The position numbers and the translations under genes are program-made. A stretch of DNA of 64,000 nucleotides from Pararhizobium sp. IMCC21322 (GTDB taxonomy: Bacteria; Pseudomonadota; Alphaproteobacteria; Rhizobiales; GCA-2746425): positions 2,332,412 to 2,396,411 of the forward strand of contig NZ_CP132335.1 in the NCBI RefSeq assembly GCF_030758295.1, read 5' to 3'. Of this stretch, positions 55,809-64,000 are shown one piece after another. How positions within the stretch are numbered: position 1 is the stretch's first letter; each line of letters opens with the position of its first letter. The notes beneath the pieces were generated by a model. It made no database searches. It saw only the letters and a list, made by a program, of their open reading frames with translations, and was not told where the DNA came from.

Positions 55809-58266
55809 TGGCAAACACCTTTAGCAAGTCAGCGGGCGGCATGCGCCTCAGCTTGATGGTTGGATAGAGGGAGGCCAGACCGGCGGTGAGAAGGGCCAGC
55901 GCCAGCAGGCGCAGCCAGTCCAGCGGAAACAGCAGCATGGGTATGCGCCAGCCGAACGCTTCCACATTGATAACCGAAAGCAGAATCCACGCCACCAGCA
56001 GGCCAAGGGGAATGGCCAGCACAGAAGTCAGCAAAGCCAGCGCGACCGTTTTAGCCAATTCAATGCCAGCCAGATTGCGCCGCGTTATGCCCATGGCCCA
56101 GATCGGCGCCAGTTGGGGCAGGCGCGCCTGTGACAGCCCAAGAAGGCTGGTCAGCATGGCAATGCCCGCAACAGCCAGTGTGAGGGCGTTCAAGGCCAGC
56201 GTAACCGCAAAAGTGCGTTCAAACACAGACCGGGAGAGGGATTTGAGGGCCTCCTGATCAATCAGCCCGCCCTCGCCAAAGGTAAAGCGCTGGTCAAGCG
56301 CGTTCAGCACACGCGCAATATCATCCGGCGCAACGCGCAGACCAAAGCGTGTTTTTTGTACCGACGGCCACTGGGTGGTCAATTGATCGACGGCCATAAG
56401 CACCTGACCAATCGGGTTGCCATAGTCGGAATAAATGCCCAGAACTTTGGTGGTGAGCGGTCCGGTCTCGCTGAACAATTCAAACTCGGCATTGATCGAA
56501 AGATCAAACTGGCGCGCCATCTGCTCGCTGATAAGCAAGCCATTGCCCGCCGCCACATCGTCCCACATCGTGGGTGTCTGATCGAGCAACGGCCAATTGT
56601 CACGATAGGTCGGGTGGTCCTGAAATCCGAAAATTTCAATCGGAAAGGTCTGATAGCGGCCATCCACATTCCAGATTGGCAAAATGGCTGTCACAGCTGG
56701 TTCATCTTTCAGATAGGCGAGAACGTCTTCGGTCTGCTCCGGCGTACCTGCATTCAGATAAATCTCCGGTGCCAGACGTTGATCCAGCCAGCCCAGAAAG
56801 GTGGTGCGGAAACTCTGCACCATGGTGCCAACACCAATATTGATCGCCAGCGCCAGCAACAGCGCCATAAGCGCCAGCGAAAGACCGGACATGTGCTGGT
56901 TGCCATCAGCCCAGAACCATTGCCACATCGGACGTTTTGCCCGCGCTTCGAACAATGTCAAAAAGCGCGCAAGAACCGACGGTAGCAAAAGCGCGGCTGC
57001 CAGCAACACCGACCCCATCAGCACAAACCCAGCAACCAGAGAACCACCAATCAGCAACGCTGCAAGGGCCGTCAGGACAAAGCCAGTGGCAAAAGCCAGT
57101 TGCCAGCGGCGCTTGCGCTCATTGGCCTGGCGCCAGGCAAAGGGATGCGCATTGGCAAGGATCGGCATTTGCACAAGTTTGAACAGATTGGCCCCGGCGG
57201 CAAAAAAAGCACCCAGCATGGCAATCGCCAATCCGCTCAGCCACCAGTGCCATTGCAAGGTCAGTTGGCCGGAAACCTGCGCGCCATAAAGCCCGCGCAA
57301 GCTGGCCGAAACATCCGGCAGCAAAGCCGAGGCAATCAGATATCCGGCAAAAACACCCAGCAGTCCGGCCGTCAGCGACAGCAGTGCCAGTTCGACCATC
57401 AGCACCAATGCCAGAAGTCGGGCCGAGACGCCGCAGGCCCGTAACGTGCGCACCATGTGACGGCGGCTTTCAAAGGCCAGACCCACCGCTGAATTGACAA
57501 TGAACAGGCCCACCACAAAGGACAGAAAGCCAAAGGCGGTGAGATTCAGATGAAAACTGTCGGTCAGACTTTCCAACGCGGAACTGGAAGCGGGTTCCTC
57601 CAGCAGCAACTGACCGGCGATCAAGGGCTCTAATGTGCTCTCTTCAGTTTTCTGCCGATCATGCAGGATAAGACGGCTGATGCGCCCATTCAGTCCCAAC
57701 AGGCGTTGTGCAACACCAATATCGGTCAGCACCGTTCCTGGCGGCAGAGCTTCCAGCGCAGATAGCGGCGGCAGGGTTGCGCTGTCGTCCGCATTGATCT
57801 GTGCAATCGTCTCTGGATGCGCGAATGATCGGAAGGGCGGTGTCAGAAAGGCCTGCACATCATCATTGGTGTTTTCAAAGGCAATCAGCCAGTCATTCTG
57901 CGACAGCTCGGTATCGGGCAGGGTCACCGGATCAATCCCGATCAGCTGCAACCGGGTGCCTTCAAGGCGCAATGTTCCCTCAACAATCGGCGACACGCGC
58001 CAACCGGCCCGGCGCAAAGTGGCGAAAATCGATTGCGGTACGCTTTCGCCCGCCAGCGGCGTCAGCGAGCGGAACTGGTCACCACCAAGTGTGGTCGCCG
58101 CCCTGTCATAGCTGGCGCGCGCTTCGGCATTGATCGCTTGCACACCGCTCCAAAGTGCCGTGGCGACGCCAAGGCCAACAATGAGGGTAATGAAAGACAG
58201 ACGGTTCTTGCGCCAGAAGCCCAGCAGCACTCGCAGCGTCCAGAAAAAGATGCGGAAATGGCTCAA
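55798..58266 (-). CDS. FtsX-family ABC permease, MacB/LolE-like large form
   Basis: An 822-residue permease with an N-terminal membrane segment (FWRKNRLSFITLIVGLGVATALW), a long periplasmic domain, then membrane-FtsX repeats near residues 240-380, a second periplasmic domain and a final FtsX block (about 690-800). This is the duplicated FtsX architecture of outer-membrane-directed or lipid export systems. It overlaps the ATPase gene by 4 bases and the CrtC/AttH gene by 11. Confidence 0.9.
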   Translation of the reverse strand: MSHFRIFFWTLRVLLGFWRKNRLSFITLIVGLGVATALWSGVQAINAEARASYDRAATTLGGDQFRSLTPLAGESVPQSIFATLRRAGWRVSPIVEGTLRLEGTRLQLIGIDPVTLPDTELSQNDWLIAFENTNDDVQAFLTPPFRSFAHPETIAQINADDSATLPPLSALEALPPGTVLTDIGVAQRLLGLNGRISRLILHDRQKTEESTLEPLIAGQLLLEEPASSSALESLTDSFHLNLTAFGFLSFVVGLFIVNSAVGLAFESRRHMVRTLRACGVSARLLALVLMVELALLSLTAGLLGVFAGYLIASALLPDVSASLRGLYGAQVSGQLTLQWHWWLSGLAIAMLGAFFAAGANLFKLVQMPILANAHPFAWRQANERKRRWQLAFATGFVLTALAALLIGGSLVAGFVLMGSVLLAAALLLPSVLARFLTLFEARAKRPMWQWFWADGNQHMSGLSLALMALLLALAINIGVGTMVQSFRTTFLGWLDQRLAPEIYLNAGTPEQTEDVLAYLKDEPAVTAILPIWNVDGRYQTFPIEIFGFQDHPTYRDNWPLLDQTPTMWDDVAAGNGLLISEQMARQFDLSINAEFELFSETGPLTTKVLGIYSDYGNPIGQVLMAVDQLTTQWPSVQKTRFGLRVAPDDIARVLNALDQRFTFGEGGLIDQEALKSLSRSVFERTFAVTLALNALTLAVAGIAMLTSLLGLSQARLPQLAPIWAMGITRRNLAGIELAKTVALALLTSVLAIPLGLLVAWILLSVINVEAFGWRIPMLLFPLDWLRLLALALLTAGLASLYPTIKLRRMPPADLLKVFANER

Positions 58267-58919
58267 GAGCTTACGCGCCCGCCGCTGAGCGTAATGGTTT
58301 TGTCCAGGCGCTCCGCAAGGCGTGAATTATGGGTGACCATCAACAGGCTGTTCCCCAAATCGCGTACCAGAGACAGTGTTAAGTCCAGCACAGCATCGCC
58401 CGTGGCCTCATCCAGATTGCCCGTTGGCTCATCCGCCAACATAAGCTGTGGCTTGGCGGCCAGCGTCCGGCCAATGGCAACACGCTGTTGCTGGCCGCCT
58501 GACAATTGCTCCGGATAGCGTTGCAGCAATTCATCAAGGCCAAGTGTGCCGGCCAGATGCGCCTGCCATGCGGTATCGAACCGACCCGCAATCCGCGCCT
58601 GAAACGCCAGATTATCCTGCACGTTAAGGCTGGGAACCAGATTGAACTGTTGAAACACCACGCCCAATTGGCCGCGTCTCAGGTCTGCGCGTCCGGCATC
58701 GGACAAGGTACCGACATCTGTGCCATCCAAAAGAATTTGCCCGTCATCGGGTGTATCCAGCCCGCCGATCAGATGTAGTAGGGTGCTTTTGCCACTGCCA
58801 GACTCTCCCATAAGCGCCAGGCTATGACCGCTTGTCAGATCCAGACTGATCCCGTCCAGTACCCGGATTTTACCCTGAGGTGTTTCATACGATTTTTGCA
58901 GGTTTCGGACTTCAAGCAT
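58263..58919 (-). CDS. LolD/MacB-type ABC ATP-binding protein
   Basis: A 218-residue ATPase with Walker A GESGSGKST, signature LSGGQQQRVAIGRTL, Walker B LMLADEPTGNLD and LMVTHNSRLA. It is first in the three-gene operon with the FtsX permease and the lipocalin-like protein. The triplet probably moves a lipid or lipoprotein across or out of the inner membrane; the substrate is inferred only. Confidence 0.92.
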   Translation of the reverse strand: MLEVRNLQKSYETPQGKIRVLDGISLDLTSGHSLALMGESGSGKSTLLHLIGGLDTPDDGQILLDGTDVGTLSDAGRADLRRGQLGVVFQQFNLVPSLNVQDNLAFQARIAGRFDTAWQAHLAGTLGLDELLQRYPEQLSGGQQQRVAIGRTLAAKPQLMLADEPTGNLDEATGDAVLDLTLSLVRDLGNSLLMVTHNSRLAERLDKTITLSGGRVSS

Positions 58920-59082
58920 CTGGCAGCTTTCTGCGAGTGGATTCTGTTTGTTATCTAGGATTCAAGGTTGATCCGTCCAGCATAGTTTTGGTGCTTGCAA
59001 AAAGGAAAAGCCTGTGAGAGTTTCGCATGAGTTTTTATATGATAATTGAGATACGACGTTGCTGGATTTACATAAGTCAGCT

Positions 59083-59112
59083 TTGACAGCCGGACCAATT
59101 GCCCAGAATGAT
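59083..59112 (+). promoter_or_regulatory. Probable leuA promoter
   Basis: A perfect -35 TTGACA (59083-59088) lies 18 bp before AATGAT (59107-59112), an approximate -10. Transcription would then begin near 59119-59121, just before the leader reading frame. Confidence 0.5.
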
Positions 59113-59124
59113 GTAATATCTTCG

Positions 59125-59175
59125 GTGCAAACACTTGGTCGTGCGCTATCCGGTCTCCTCCTTATCAACCCCTGA
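59125..59175 (+). CDS. Leucine-rich leader peptide of leuA
   Basis: GTG at 59125 begins the 16-residue reading frame VQTLGRALSGLLLINP, with TGA ending at 59175. Five of its 16 residues are Leu, including CTC CTC CTT in a row just before the stop. This is the composition of attenuator peptides. It is 137 bp before leuA. Leader-peptide attenuation of leuA is known in alphaproteobacteria. No Shine-Dalgarno is evident, so translation could be nearly leaderless, as known for rhizobial trpL. Confidence 0.68.
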   Translation: MQTLGRALSGLLLINP

Positions 59176-59213
59176 GCGTAGGCTGTCCGGTCTATCCGGC
59201 GCGCTCTCAGGGG
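59169..59213 (+). promoter_or_regulatory. Hairpins of the leuA attenuator
   Basis: CCCCTGAG (59169-59176), overlapping the leader stop, pairs perfectly with CTCAGGGG (59206-59213). A competing pair GCGC-TAT-CCGG (59143-59153) and CCGG-C-GCGC (59196-59204) is also possible. No T-tract follows, so termination or RNA-level control would be atypical. Confidence 0.5.
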
Positions 59214-59311
59214 ACTTGCTAAATCACCACAACATAGAAATAACGCGCATGAGAGATCCCAGGATTTTGATAGGCGCAGATTGCAGCGTTTGACGCTGAG
59301 GAGAAGACACA

Positions 59312-60910
59312 ATGAACAAGATGATTGCGGCACGAGCGAGCACCGCCAAAGCCGGAGACACTTCATCCGACAAGGATCAGGTTCTGATTTTTGACACCAC
59401 CCTGCGCGATGGCGAGCAATCGCCGGGTGCCTCCATGACGCATGAAGAAAAGCTGATGGTTGCCAAGCAGCTCGATGATATGGGCGTTGACATTATCGAA
59501 GCCGGTTTTCCAATTGCCTCCAATGGCGATTTTGAAGCGGTTTCGGAAATTGCCCGCCGCGCCGAACATGCCGTGATTGCCGGTCTGGCGCGGGCTATTC
59601 CCGGTGATATCGAGCGGGCAGGCGAGGCGGTTAAACACGCCAGACGTGGCCGCATTCATACCTTTGTTTCAACCTCGCCCATTCATCTGGCCAATCAGAT
59701 GAAGAAAACCCAGGAAGAGGTATTGGAGATCATCACCAAAACGGTGACACAGGCCCGTAATCTGGTGGAGGATGTGGAATGGTCCGGAATGGATGCCACC
59801 CGCACGCCGATTGATTATCTGTGCAAGACGGTTGAAACGGCCATCAACGCCGGTGCCACAACCATCAACATTCCAGACACAGTCGGCTACATGGTGGGCG
59901 ATGAATATTACAACATGATCGCTGTTCTCATGAACCGTGTTCCCAATGCGGACAAGGCGATCTTTTCCACCCATTGTCATGATGATTTGGGCTGTGCGGT
60001 CTCAAACTCTATCGCTGGCGTGCGGGCAGGTGCCCGTCAGGTCGAATGCACCATTAACGGGCTGGGCGAACGCGCCGGCAATGCGGCTTTGGAAGAAATT
60101 GTCATGGCCATCCGTACCCGTGGCGATGTTCTGCCCTATCGCACCGGCATCGACACGACGGCCCTGTTGCGCACCTCCAAAATGGTGTCCACCGTTTCCG
60201 GGTTCTCAGTTCAATTCAACAAGGCGATTGTGGGCGCCAATGCGTTTGCCCATGAATCCGGCATCCATCAGGATGGGATGCTGAAAAACGCCGAAACTTA
60301 TGAAATCATGCGCCCCGAGGACGTTGGCGTGAAGGAAACTTCGCTGGTAATGGGCAAGCATTCCGGTCGCCATGCGTTCAAGGAAAAGCTGTTGGAACTG
60401 GGCTTTGATCTGGGCGACAACGCCTTTCAGGATGCGTTCAATCGCTTCAAGACTTTGGCCGACAAGAAAAAGCACGTCTATGACGAAGACATTGAAGCAC
60501 TGGTCAGTGATGAAGCCTCCATTGCAGGAGAGAAAATCCGCGTCGTCGCTCTGACCGTCATTGCCGGCACAAGTGGCCCTCAGAAGGCTACCATGACGCT
60601 GGATGTAGCGGGTCAACACATCACCAAGGAAGCCACTGGTGACGGGCCAGTGGATGCAACCTTCAACGCCATTCACATGATCGTGCCTCATGAAGCCAAG
60701 CTGCAGCTCTATCAGGTAAGTGCAGTGACCGAAGGCACAGATGCCCAGGCTGAAGTTTCGGTACGTCTGGAGGATGATGAGATCATGGTGACGGGCCGGG
60801 GCGCAGAGACAGACACCATGGTGGCTTCGGCCAAAGCCTATGTATCAGCGCTGAACAAATTGCTGGCAAGGCGAGGTCGCACCCATGCACAGGCCATGCA
60901 GGCCGTCTGA
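59312..60910 (+). CDS. leuA: 2-isopropylmalate synthase
   Basis: The first committed enzyme of leucine biosynthesis, 532 residues, long LeuA1 form. Catalytic residues are in FDTTLRDGEQSPGASM, the acetyl-CoA and metal regions include FSTHCHDDLGCAVSNSIAGVRAGARQVECTINGLGERAGNA, and FAHESGIHQDG is intact. The C-terminal regulatory domain that confers Leu feedback is present. AGGAGA precedes ATG 59312. It is monocistronic and followed by a terminator. Confidence 0.97.
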   Translation: MNKMIAARASTAKAGDTSSDKDQVLIFDTTLRDGEQSPGASMTHEEKLMVAKQLDDMGVDIIEAGFPIASNGDFEAVSEIARRAEHAVIAGLARAIPGDIERAGEAVKHARRGRIHTFVSTSPIHLANQMKKTQEEVLEIITKTVTQARNLVEDVEWSGMDATRTPIDYLCKTVETAINAGATTINIPDTVGYMVGDEYYNMIAVLMNRVPNADKAIFSTHCHDDLGCAVSNSIAGVRAGARQVECTINGLGERAGNAALEEIVMAIRTRGDVLPYRTGIDTTALLRTSKMVSTVSGFSVQFNKAIVGANAFAHESGIHQDGMLKNAETYEIMRPEDVGVKETSLVMGKHSGRHAFKEKLLELGFDLGDNAFQDAFNRFKTLADKKKHVYDEDIEALVSDEASIAGEKIRVVALTVIAGTSGPQKATMTLDVAGQHITKEATGDGPVDATFNAIHMIVPHEAKLQLYQVSAVTEGTDAQAEVSVRLEDDEIMVTGRGAETDTMVASAKAYVSALNKLLARRGRTHAQAMQAV

Positions 60911-60932
60911 TTCAACACAGAATGAAATACAG

Positions 60933-60965
60933 AAAAGGCGCCCGAATAATCGGGCGCCTTTTTTC
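60933..60965. terminator. Bidirectional terminator between leuA and the RTX protein gene
   Basis: AAAAGGCGCCCGA and TCGGGCGCCTTTT form a perfect 13-bp stem with a four-base loop and T-tracts on both strands. It abuts the RTX gene's stop codon at 60966-60968. Confidence 0.93.
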
Positions 60966-63900
60966 TTACCAGTTGATTTGTTCAAGCTGATCAAAGTCGA
61001 TCTGGCTACCATCATCAAAGTTGATTGTACCAGCTGCATCGTCTGACAGATCCAGACTGTCGCCATTCTGGCCTTCAATCGAACCGCTGGTGATAGTAAC
61101 TGTCCAGTCGGTTCCGTAGGAGTTGCTGTCGAAGCCATTCAGTTCAATGGCGTCAGTCCAGCCGCCGCCTGCGCCGCCGTCGACGGTGTCAGAGCCATCG
61201 CCCGCCCCATAGATGAAGATGTCATCCCCATCACCGCCGGAGAGGTAGTCATTACCGGTCCCGCCGGTCAGAACGTCGTTTCCGTCTTCGCCGTAGATGT
61301 AGTCTGCTCCGCCGCCGCCATCGATTGTGTCGTTCCCGCCACCGCCCAGCAGAGCTTCCGTACCATTGCTGCCGGTAATTACATCATCACCGTCGCCGGC
61401 TCTAATGATCTCAACGCTGGATAGGGTGGTCCCGTTGGATTCCCCACCACTGACTGTGCCTGCTTCAAGGTTTATAACCATATCATCGTCTGTCGCGACG
61501 CTGAGCGTATCCCAGCCTGAGCCGCCATCTATGGTATCTGCACCCTCACTCAGGATGATTGTGTCATTGGCATCTCCGCCAAAGATCACATCGTCACCGC
61601 CACCACCGTCGATCGTATCTTCTCCGCCGTACCCATAAATCACATCCGTACCAGAACCGGCGGAGATACTTGTTCCACCTGATCCGGAATCATAGGTGAA
61701 CGTGATATCCTCTTCGTAGGTTCGCCCGTTATTGTCTTTGGCTTTGACTGTGATGGTTGCCGCGTAATCGCCGGAAGGCAAATCCTTGGTGAGGGAAATC
61801 TTTCCAGTTGAGGAATCAATCGTGAACAATCCGGATTCACTGTCGGTCAAAGAAAAACTGTGCGACGAACTACCTGGATGGGCGTCGAAACTTGCGGTGG
61901 CAACTACGTCTTTTTTGCCGGGTTTACTGCTAAATGAATCTGCAGAGAAATGCATATCGGCTTCATACACATCGACCACATCAACCGTCAGCGTTTCGGT
62001 ATAGCTGGCACCATCGTCATCGGTCACACGGACATTCAGATTGAAGACCGTATTTTGTTCATAATCGATGTCCGCGTCGGCACGGATTTGGATTTCGTTG
62101 CCGACAATTATGAAATTCGAATCAGTGACAACATTTCCTGCACCATCCACGAACTCATAGGAGAATTCGGTGTCGTCGACATCGGTGGCGGAAAGCGTGG
62201 CAACTGTGCCGGATGTGCTGTTCTCCTTGATCGACAGCGTTTCCTCACCCTGGAACGTGATGGCACTGACGTAATAATCGCTCGAACCGGAGGTGCCCTC
62301 CTGTCCGCCCGGGAATTCCGATGCAGCAAAGACTATTCTGTCAAACCCACCACCATCAGTGGCGGTAACTTTAAGTGTTGCGGTCAACTCACCGGGCTCA
62401 CTGTCAACAATGCCGCTTCCAACTTCAACACCATCACGATAGGCCGTCCAGGTTCCCTCTTCACCGCCATTGCCCTCAGAACCATACAAGCGGTCGACAT
62501 CGACAGTCACCGAGGTCTGATCGGCATCGAAGTCGAAAATCAATTCTTCGGATACTTCGTGTTCAGTATTGTATTCAATCTGACTGGCAACGTCACCGGA
62601 ATCCCCATTGGCCCCAATGCCGGAGTTGGTATAGGAAACATTGTCTTCGGATTCAGAAGTCAGACTTCCATCAGAGTTGATGTTTCTCGCTGTAACGGTA
62701 ACGCCGGAAACAGTGTCATAATTGCTCGTCGTGATTGTCTGTGTCGTCAGGAACTGAATGTCTGTTGGCGCATCATTGACCTCAGTGATGTCGAGAACCG
62801 CTGTGGCATCATCAGTTGTCGTTCCGTCAGAGACGGTAAATGCAAACGGTACATCATCCGCATTCAAGTCAGCGGTTGGTGCAAACGTCCAGGTTCCATC
62901 ACCATTATCGGTGAGGGTTCCATACTCAGCATCAACACTGACATCGGTCACAGTCAGCTCGTCACCATCAATGTCAGAAGCGTTGGCCAAAAGCGCAGCT
63001 TCGGTAATGATAAAGCTGGTGTCTTCAGCCGTTGCGCCCAGATCGACATCATCAGCCACCGGCCCATCGTTTACTTCGGTAATATCCAGAACCGCCGTTG
63101 CATCATCAGTGGTTGTTCCGTCAGAGACGGTAAATGCAAACGGTACATCATCCGCATTGAGATCGGTTGTTGGTGCAAAGGTCCATGTCCCATCACCATT
63201 ATCGGTGAGTGAGCCATACTCTGCATCCACGCTGACATCTGTGACAGACAATTCATCGCCATCAATGTCAGATGCATTCGCCAGCAAGGCAGCTTCGGTA
63301 ATGATGAAGCTGGTGTCTTCCTGGGTAGCCCCAAGATCAACATCATCCGCCACCGGCCCATCATTGACTTCCGTGATATCCAGCACAGCAGTTGCATCAT
63401 CAGTGGTTGTTCCGTCAGAGACAGTGAACGCAAACGGCACATCATCCGCATTGAGATCAGTCGTCGGCGCAAACGTCCAGGTCCCATCACCATTGTCGGT
63501 GAGGGTTCCATACTCAGCATCAACGCTGACATCTGTCACAGTCAGTTCATCGCCATCAATGTCAGAGGCATTCGCCAGCAAAGCTGCTTCGGTAATGATG
63601 AAGCTCGTGTCTTCAGCTGTTGCGCCCAGATCAACGTCATCGGCTACAGGCCCATCGTTGACTTCGGTAATATCGAGAACCGCAGTGGCATCATCTGTTG
63701 TGGTGCCGTCAGAGACGGTAAAGGCAAATGGCACATCATCCGCATTGAGGTCAGCGGTTGGCGCAAAGGTCCAGGTCCCATCACCATTATCGGTGAGGGA
63801 GCCATACTCTGCATCAACACTGACATCTGTCACAGTCAGTTCATCGCCATCAATGTCGGAAGCATTCGCCAGCAAAGCTGCTTCGGTTATGATGAAGCTG

Positions 63901-64000
63901 GTGTCTTCCTGAGTTGCACCAAGGTCCACATCATCGGCCACAGGTCCATCATTGACCTCGGTGATATCGAGAACCGCTGTTGCATCATCTGTTGTCGTTC
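60966..64000 (-). CDS. Giant RTX/cadherin-like surface protein, C-terminal part (5' end beyond window)
   Basis: The frame is open to the window edge, giving about 1010 visible C-terminal residues. From the window edge: tandem 98-residue VCBS/cadherin-like repeats, a domain of about 190 residues (TDIQFLTTQTITTSNYDTVSG...AITFQGEE), two further cadherin-like domains, then RTX nonapeptides (GGGGDDVIFGGDANDT, GGGGNDTIDGGGGADYIYGEDGNDVL). The end, DLSDDAAGTINFDDGSQIDFDQLEQINW, is acidic like type I secretion signals. RTX repeats bind calcium outside the cell. It is probably an adhesin or biofilm matrix protein. Export genes are not in view. Confidence 0.88.
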   Translation of the reverse strand, partial: TTTDDATAVLDITEVNDGPVADDVDLGATQEDTSFIITEAALLANASDIDGDELTVTDVSVDAEYGSLTDNGDGTWTFAPTADLNADDVPFAFTVSDGTTTDDATAVLDITEVNDGPVADDVDLGATAEDTSFIITEAALLANASDIDGDELTVTDVSVDAEYGTLTDNGDGTWTFAPTTDLNADDVPFAFTVSDGTTTDDATAVLDITEVNDGPVADDVDLGATQEDTSFIITEAALLANASDIDGDELSVTDVSVDAEYGSLTDNGDGTWTFAPTTDLNADDVPFAFTVSDGTTTDDATAVLDITEVNDGPVADDVDLGATAEDTSFIITEAALLANASDIDGDELTVTDVSVDAEYGTLTDNGDGTWTFAPTADLNADDVPFAFTVSDGTTTDDATAVLDITEVNDAPTDIQFLTTQTITTSNYDTVSGVTVTARNINSDGSLTSESEDNVSYTNSGIGANGDSGDVASQIEYNTEHEVSEELIFDFDADQTSVTVDVDRLYGSEGNGGEEGTWTAYRDGVEVGSGIVDSEPGELTATLKVTATDGGGFDRIVFAASEFPGGQEGTSGSSDYYVSAITFQGEETLSIKENSTSGTVATLSATDVDDTEFSYEFVDGAGNVVTDSNFIIVGNEIQIRADADIDYEQNTVFNLNVRVTDDDGASYTETLTVDVVDVYEADMHFSADSFSSKPGKKDVVATASFDAHPGSSSHSFSLTDSESGLFTIDSSTGKISLTKDLPSGDYAATITVKAKDNNGRTYEEDITFTYDSGSGGTSISAGSGTDVIYGYGGEDTIDGGGGDDVIFGGDANDTIILSEGADTIDGGSGWDTLSVATDDDMVINLEAGTVSGGESNGTTLSSVEIIRAGDGDDVITGSNGTEALLGGGGNDTIDGGGGADYIYGEDGNDVLTGGTGNDYLSGGDGDDIFIYGAGDGSDTVDGGAGGGWTDAIELNGFDSNSYGTDWTVTITSGSIEGQNGDSLDLSDDAAGTINFDDGSQIDFDQLEQINW
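62766..64000 (-). repeat. Four complete and one partial 294-bp tandem repeats in the RTX protein gene
   Basis: Complete units are 63648-63941, 63354-63647, 63060-63353 and 62766-63059; a fifth is cut at 63942-64000. Each encodes 98 residues (VADDVDLGAT...ITEVNDGP). Units alternate QEDT with GS and AEDT with GT at two sites, giving a dimer-level pattern. Protein identity is nearly total while DNA differs mainly at third positions. Confidence 0.92.

Noticed and set aside
61950-63912. Long plus-strand open frames of 420 and 384 codons opposite the RTX protein repeats
   Set aside because: They are antisense shadows of the repeat coding frame. The minus frame shows real domain motifs and synonymous-only variation, whereas the plus frame has no recognisable family.
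62766-64000. CRISPR-like regular repeats
   Set aside because: The period of 294 bp, full coding potential and lack of short spacers show protein tandem repeats.

Overview
The window looks like a chromosomal segment of an alphaproteobacterium, most likely a marine or soil member of the Hyphomicrobiales (Rhizobiales). This rests on GlnE, a PleC/DivJ-like PAS histidine kinase, a RutR-controlled reductive pyrimidine pathway, an Fnr/FixK-type box and a leucine leader peptide upstream of leuA. No rRNA, tRNA, CRISPR array or intact transposase was seen. The taxonomic placement is inference.

Layout. 1-14.7 kb holds housekeeping genes: 3'-most part of glnE, a hybrid-PAS histidine kinase, pepN, a stand-alone receiver protein, an exported MsrA, adenine deaminase, folD, a RecD-like helicase and an ABC-F ATPase. 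14.8-28.5 kb is a complete pyrimidine catabolic regulon: preT-preA (plus a VOC protein), hydA, an N-carbamoyl-beta-alanine amidohydrolase, an omega-aminotransferase, mmsA, an NMT1-type ABC importer and rutR. Two RutR-like palindromes sit in the two divergent promoter regions. 28.6-40.3 kb holds an L,D-transpeptidase, glycerate 2-kinase, xylB-xylA with a Gfo/Idh oxidoreductase, a hydroxypyruvate isomerase-like protein and a five-gene Liv-type ABC importer.

40.4-44.7 kb is a redox/stress block: a persulfide-dioxygenase-like MBL protein, a 268-bp element with terminal inverted repeats, an Fnr/FixK box, then usp-traR/dksA-usp-lactonase, and a c-type cytochrome. 44.8-54.7 kb is accessory and scarred. 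It has two LysR regulators, a ferredoxin-reductase-like flavoprotein, a sulfotransferase and a small exported protein. It also has two decayed, diverged copies of the 3' ends of genes that are intact elsewhere in the window (the lactonase and the CrtC/AttH-like gene), a pair of degenerate intergenic repeats, and a tightly overlapping four-gene Mg/osmotic operon (CNNM-type, MgtE, stand-alone MgtE-N/CBS, MscS).

54.7-58.9 kb is a LolD/FtsX-type ABC system with an exported CrtC/AttH-like lipocalin. 58.9-60.9 kb is leuA with a probable leucine-rich attenuator peptide. From 60.9 kb to the end is the C-terminal part of a giant RTX/cadherin-like surface protein. It carries 98-residue repeats that are almost invariant as protein but heavily diverged at synonymous sites.

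The points most worth a second look are the RTX repeats, the leuA leader, the TIR element next to the Fnr box, the bracketed accessory modules at 44-54 kb, and the stand-alone MgtE-N/CBS protein. Nothing here is clearly an entirely new defence or mobile system.
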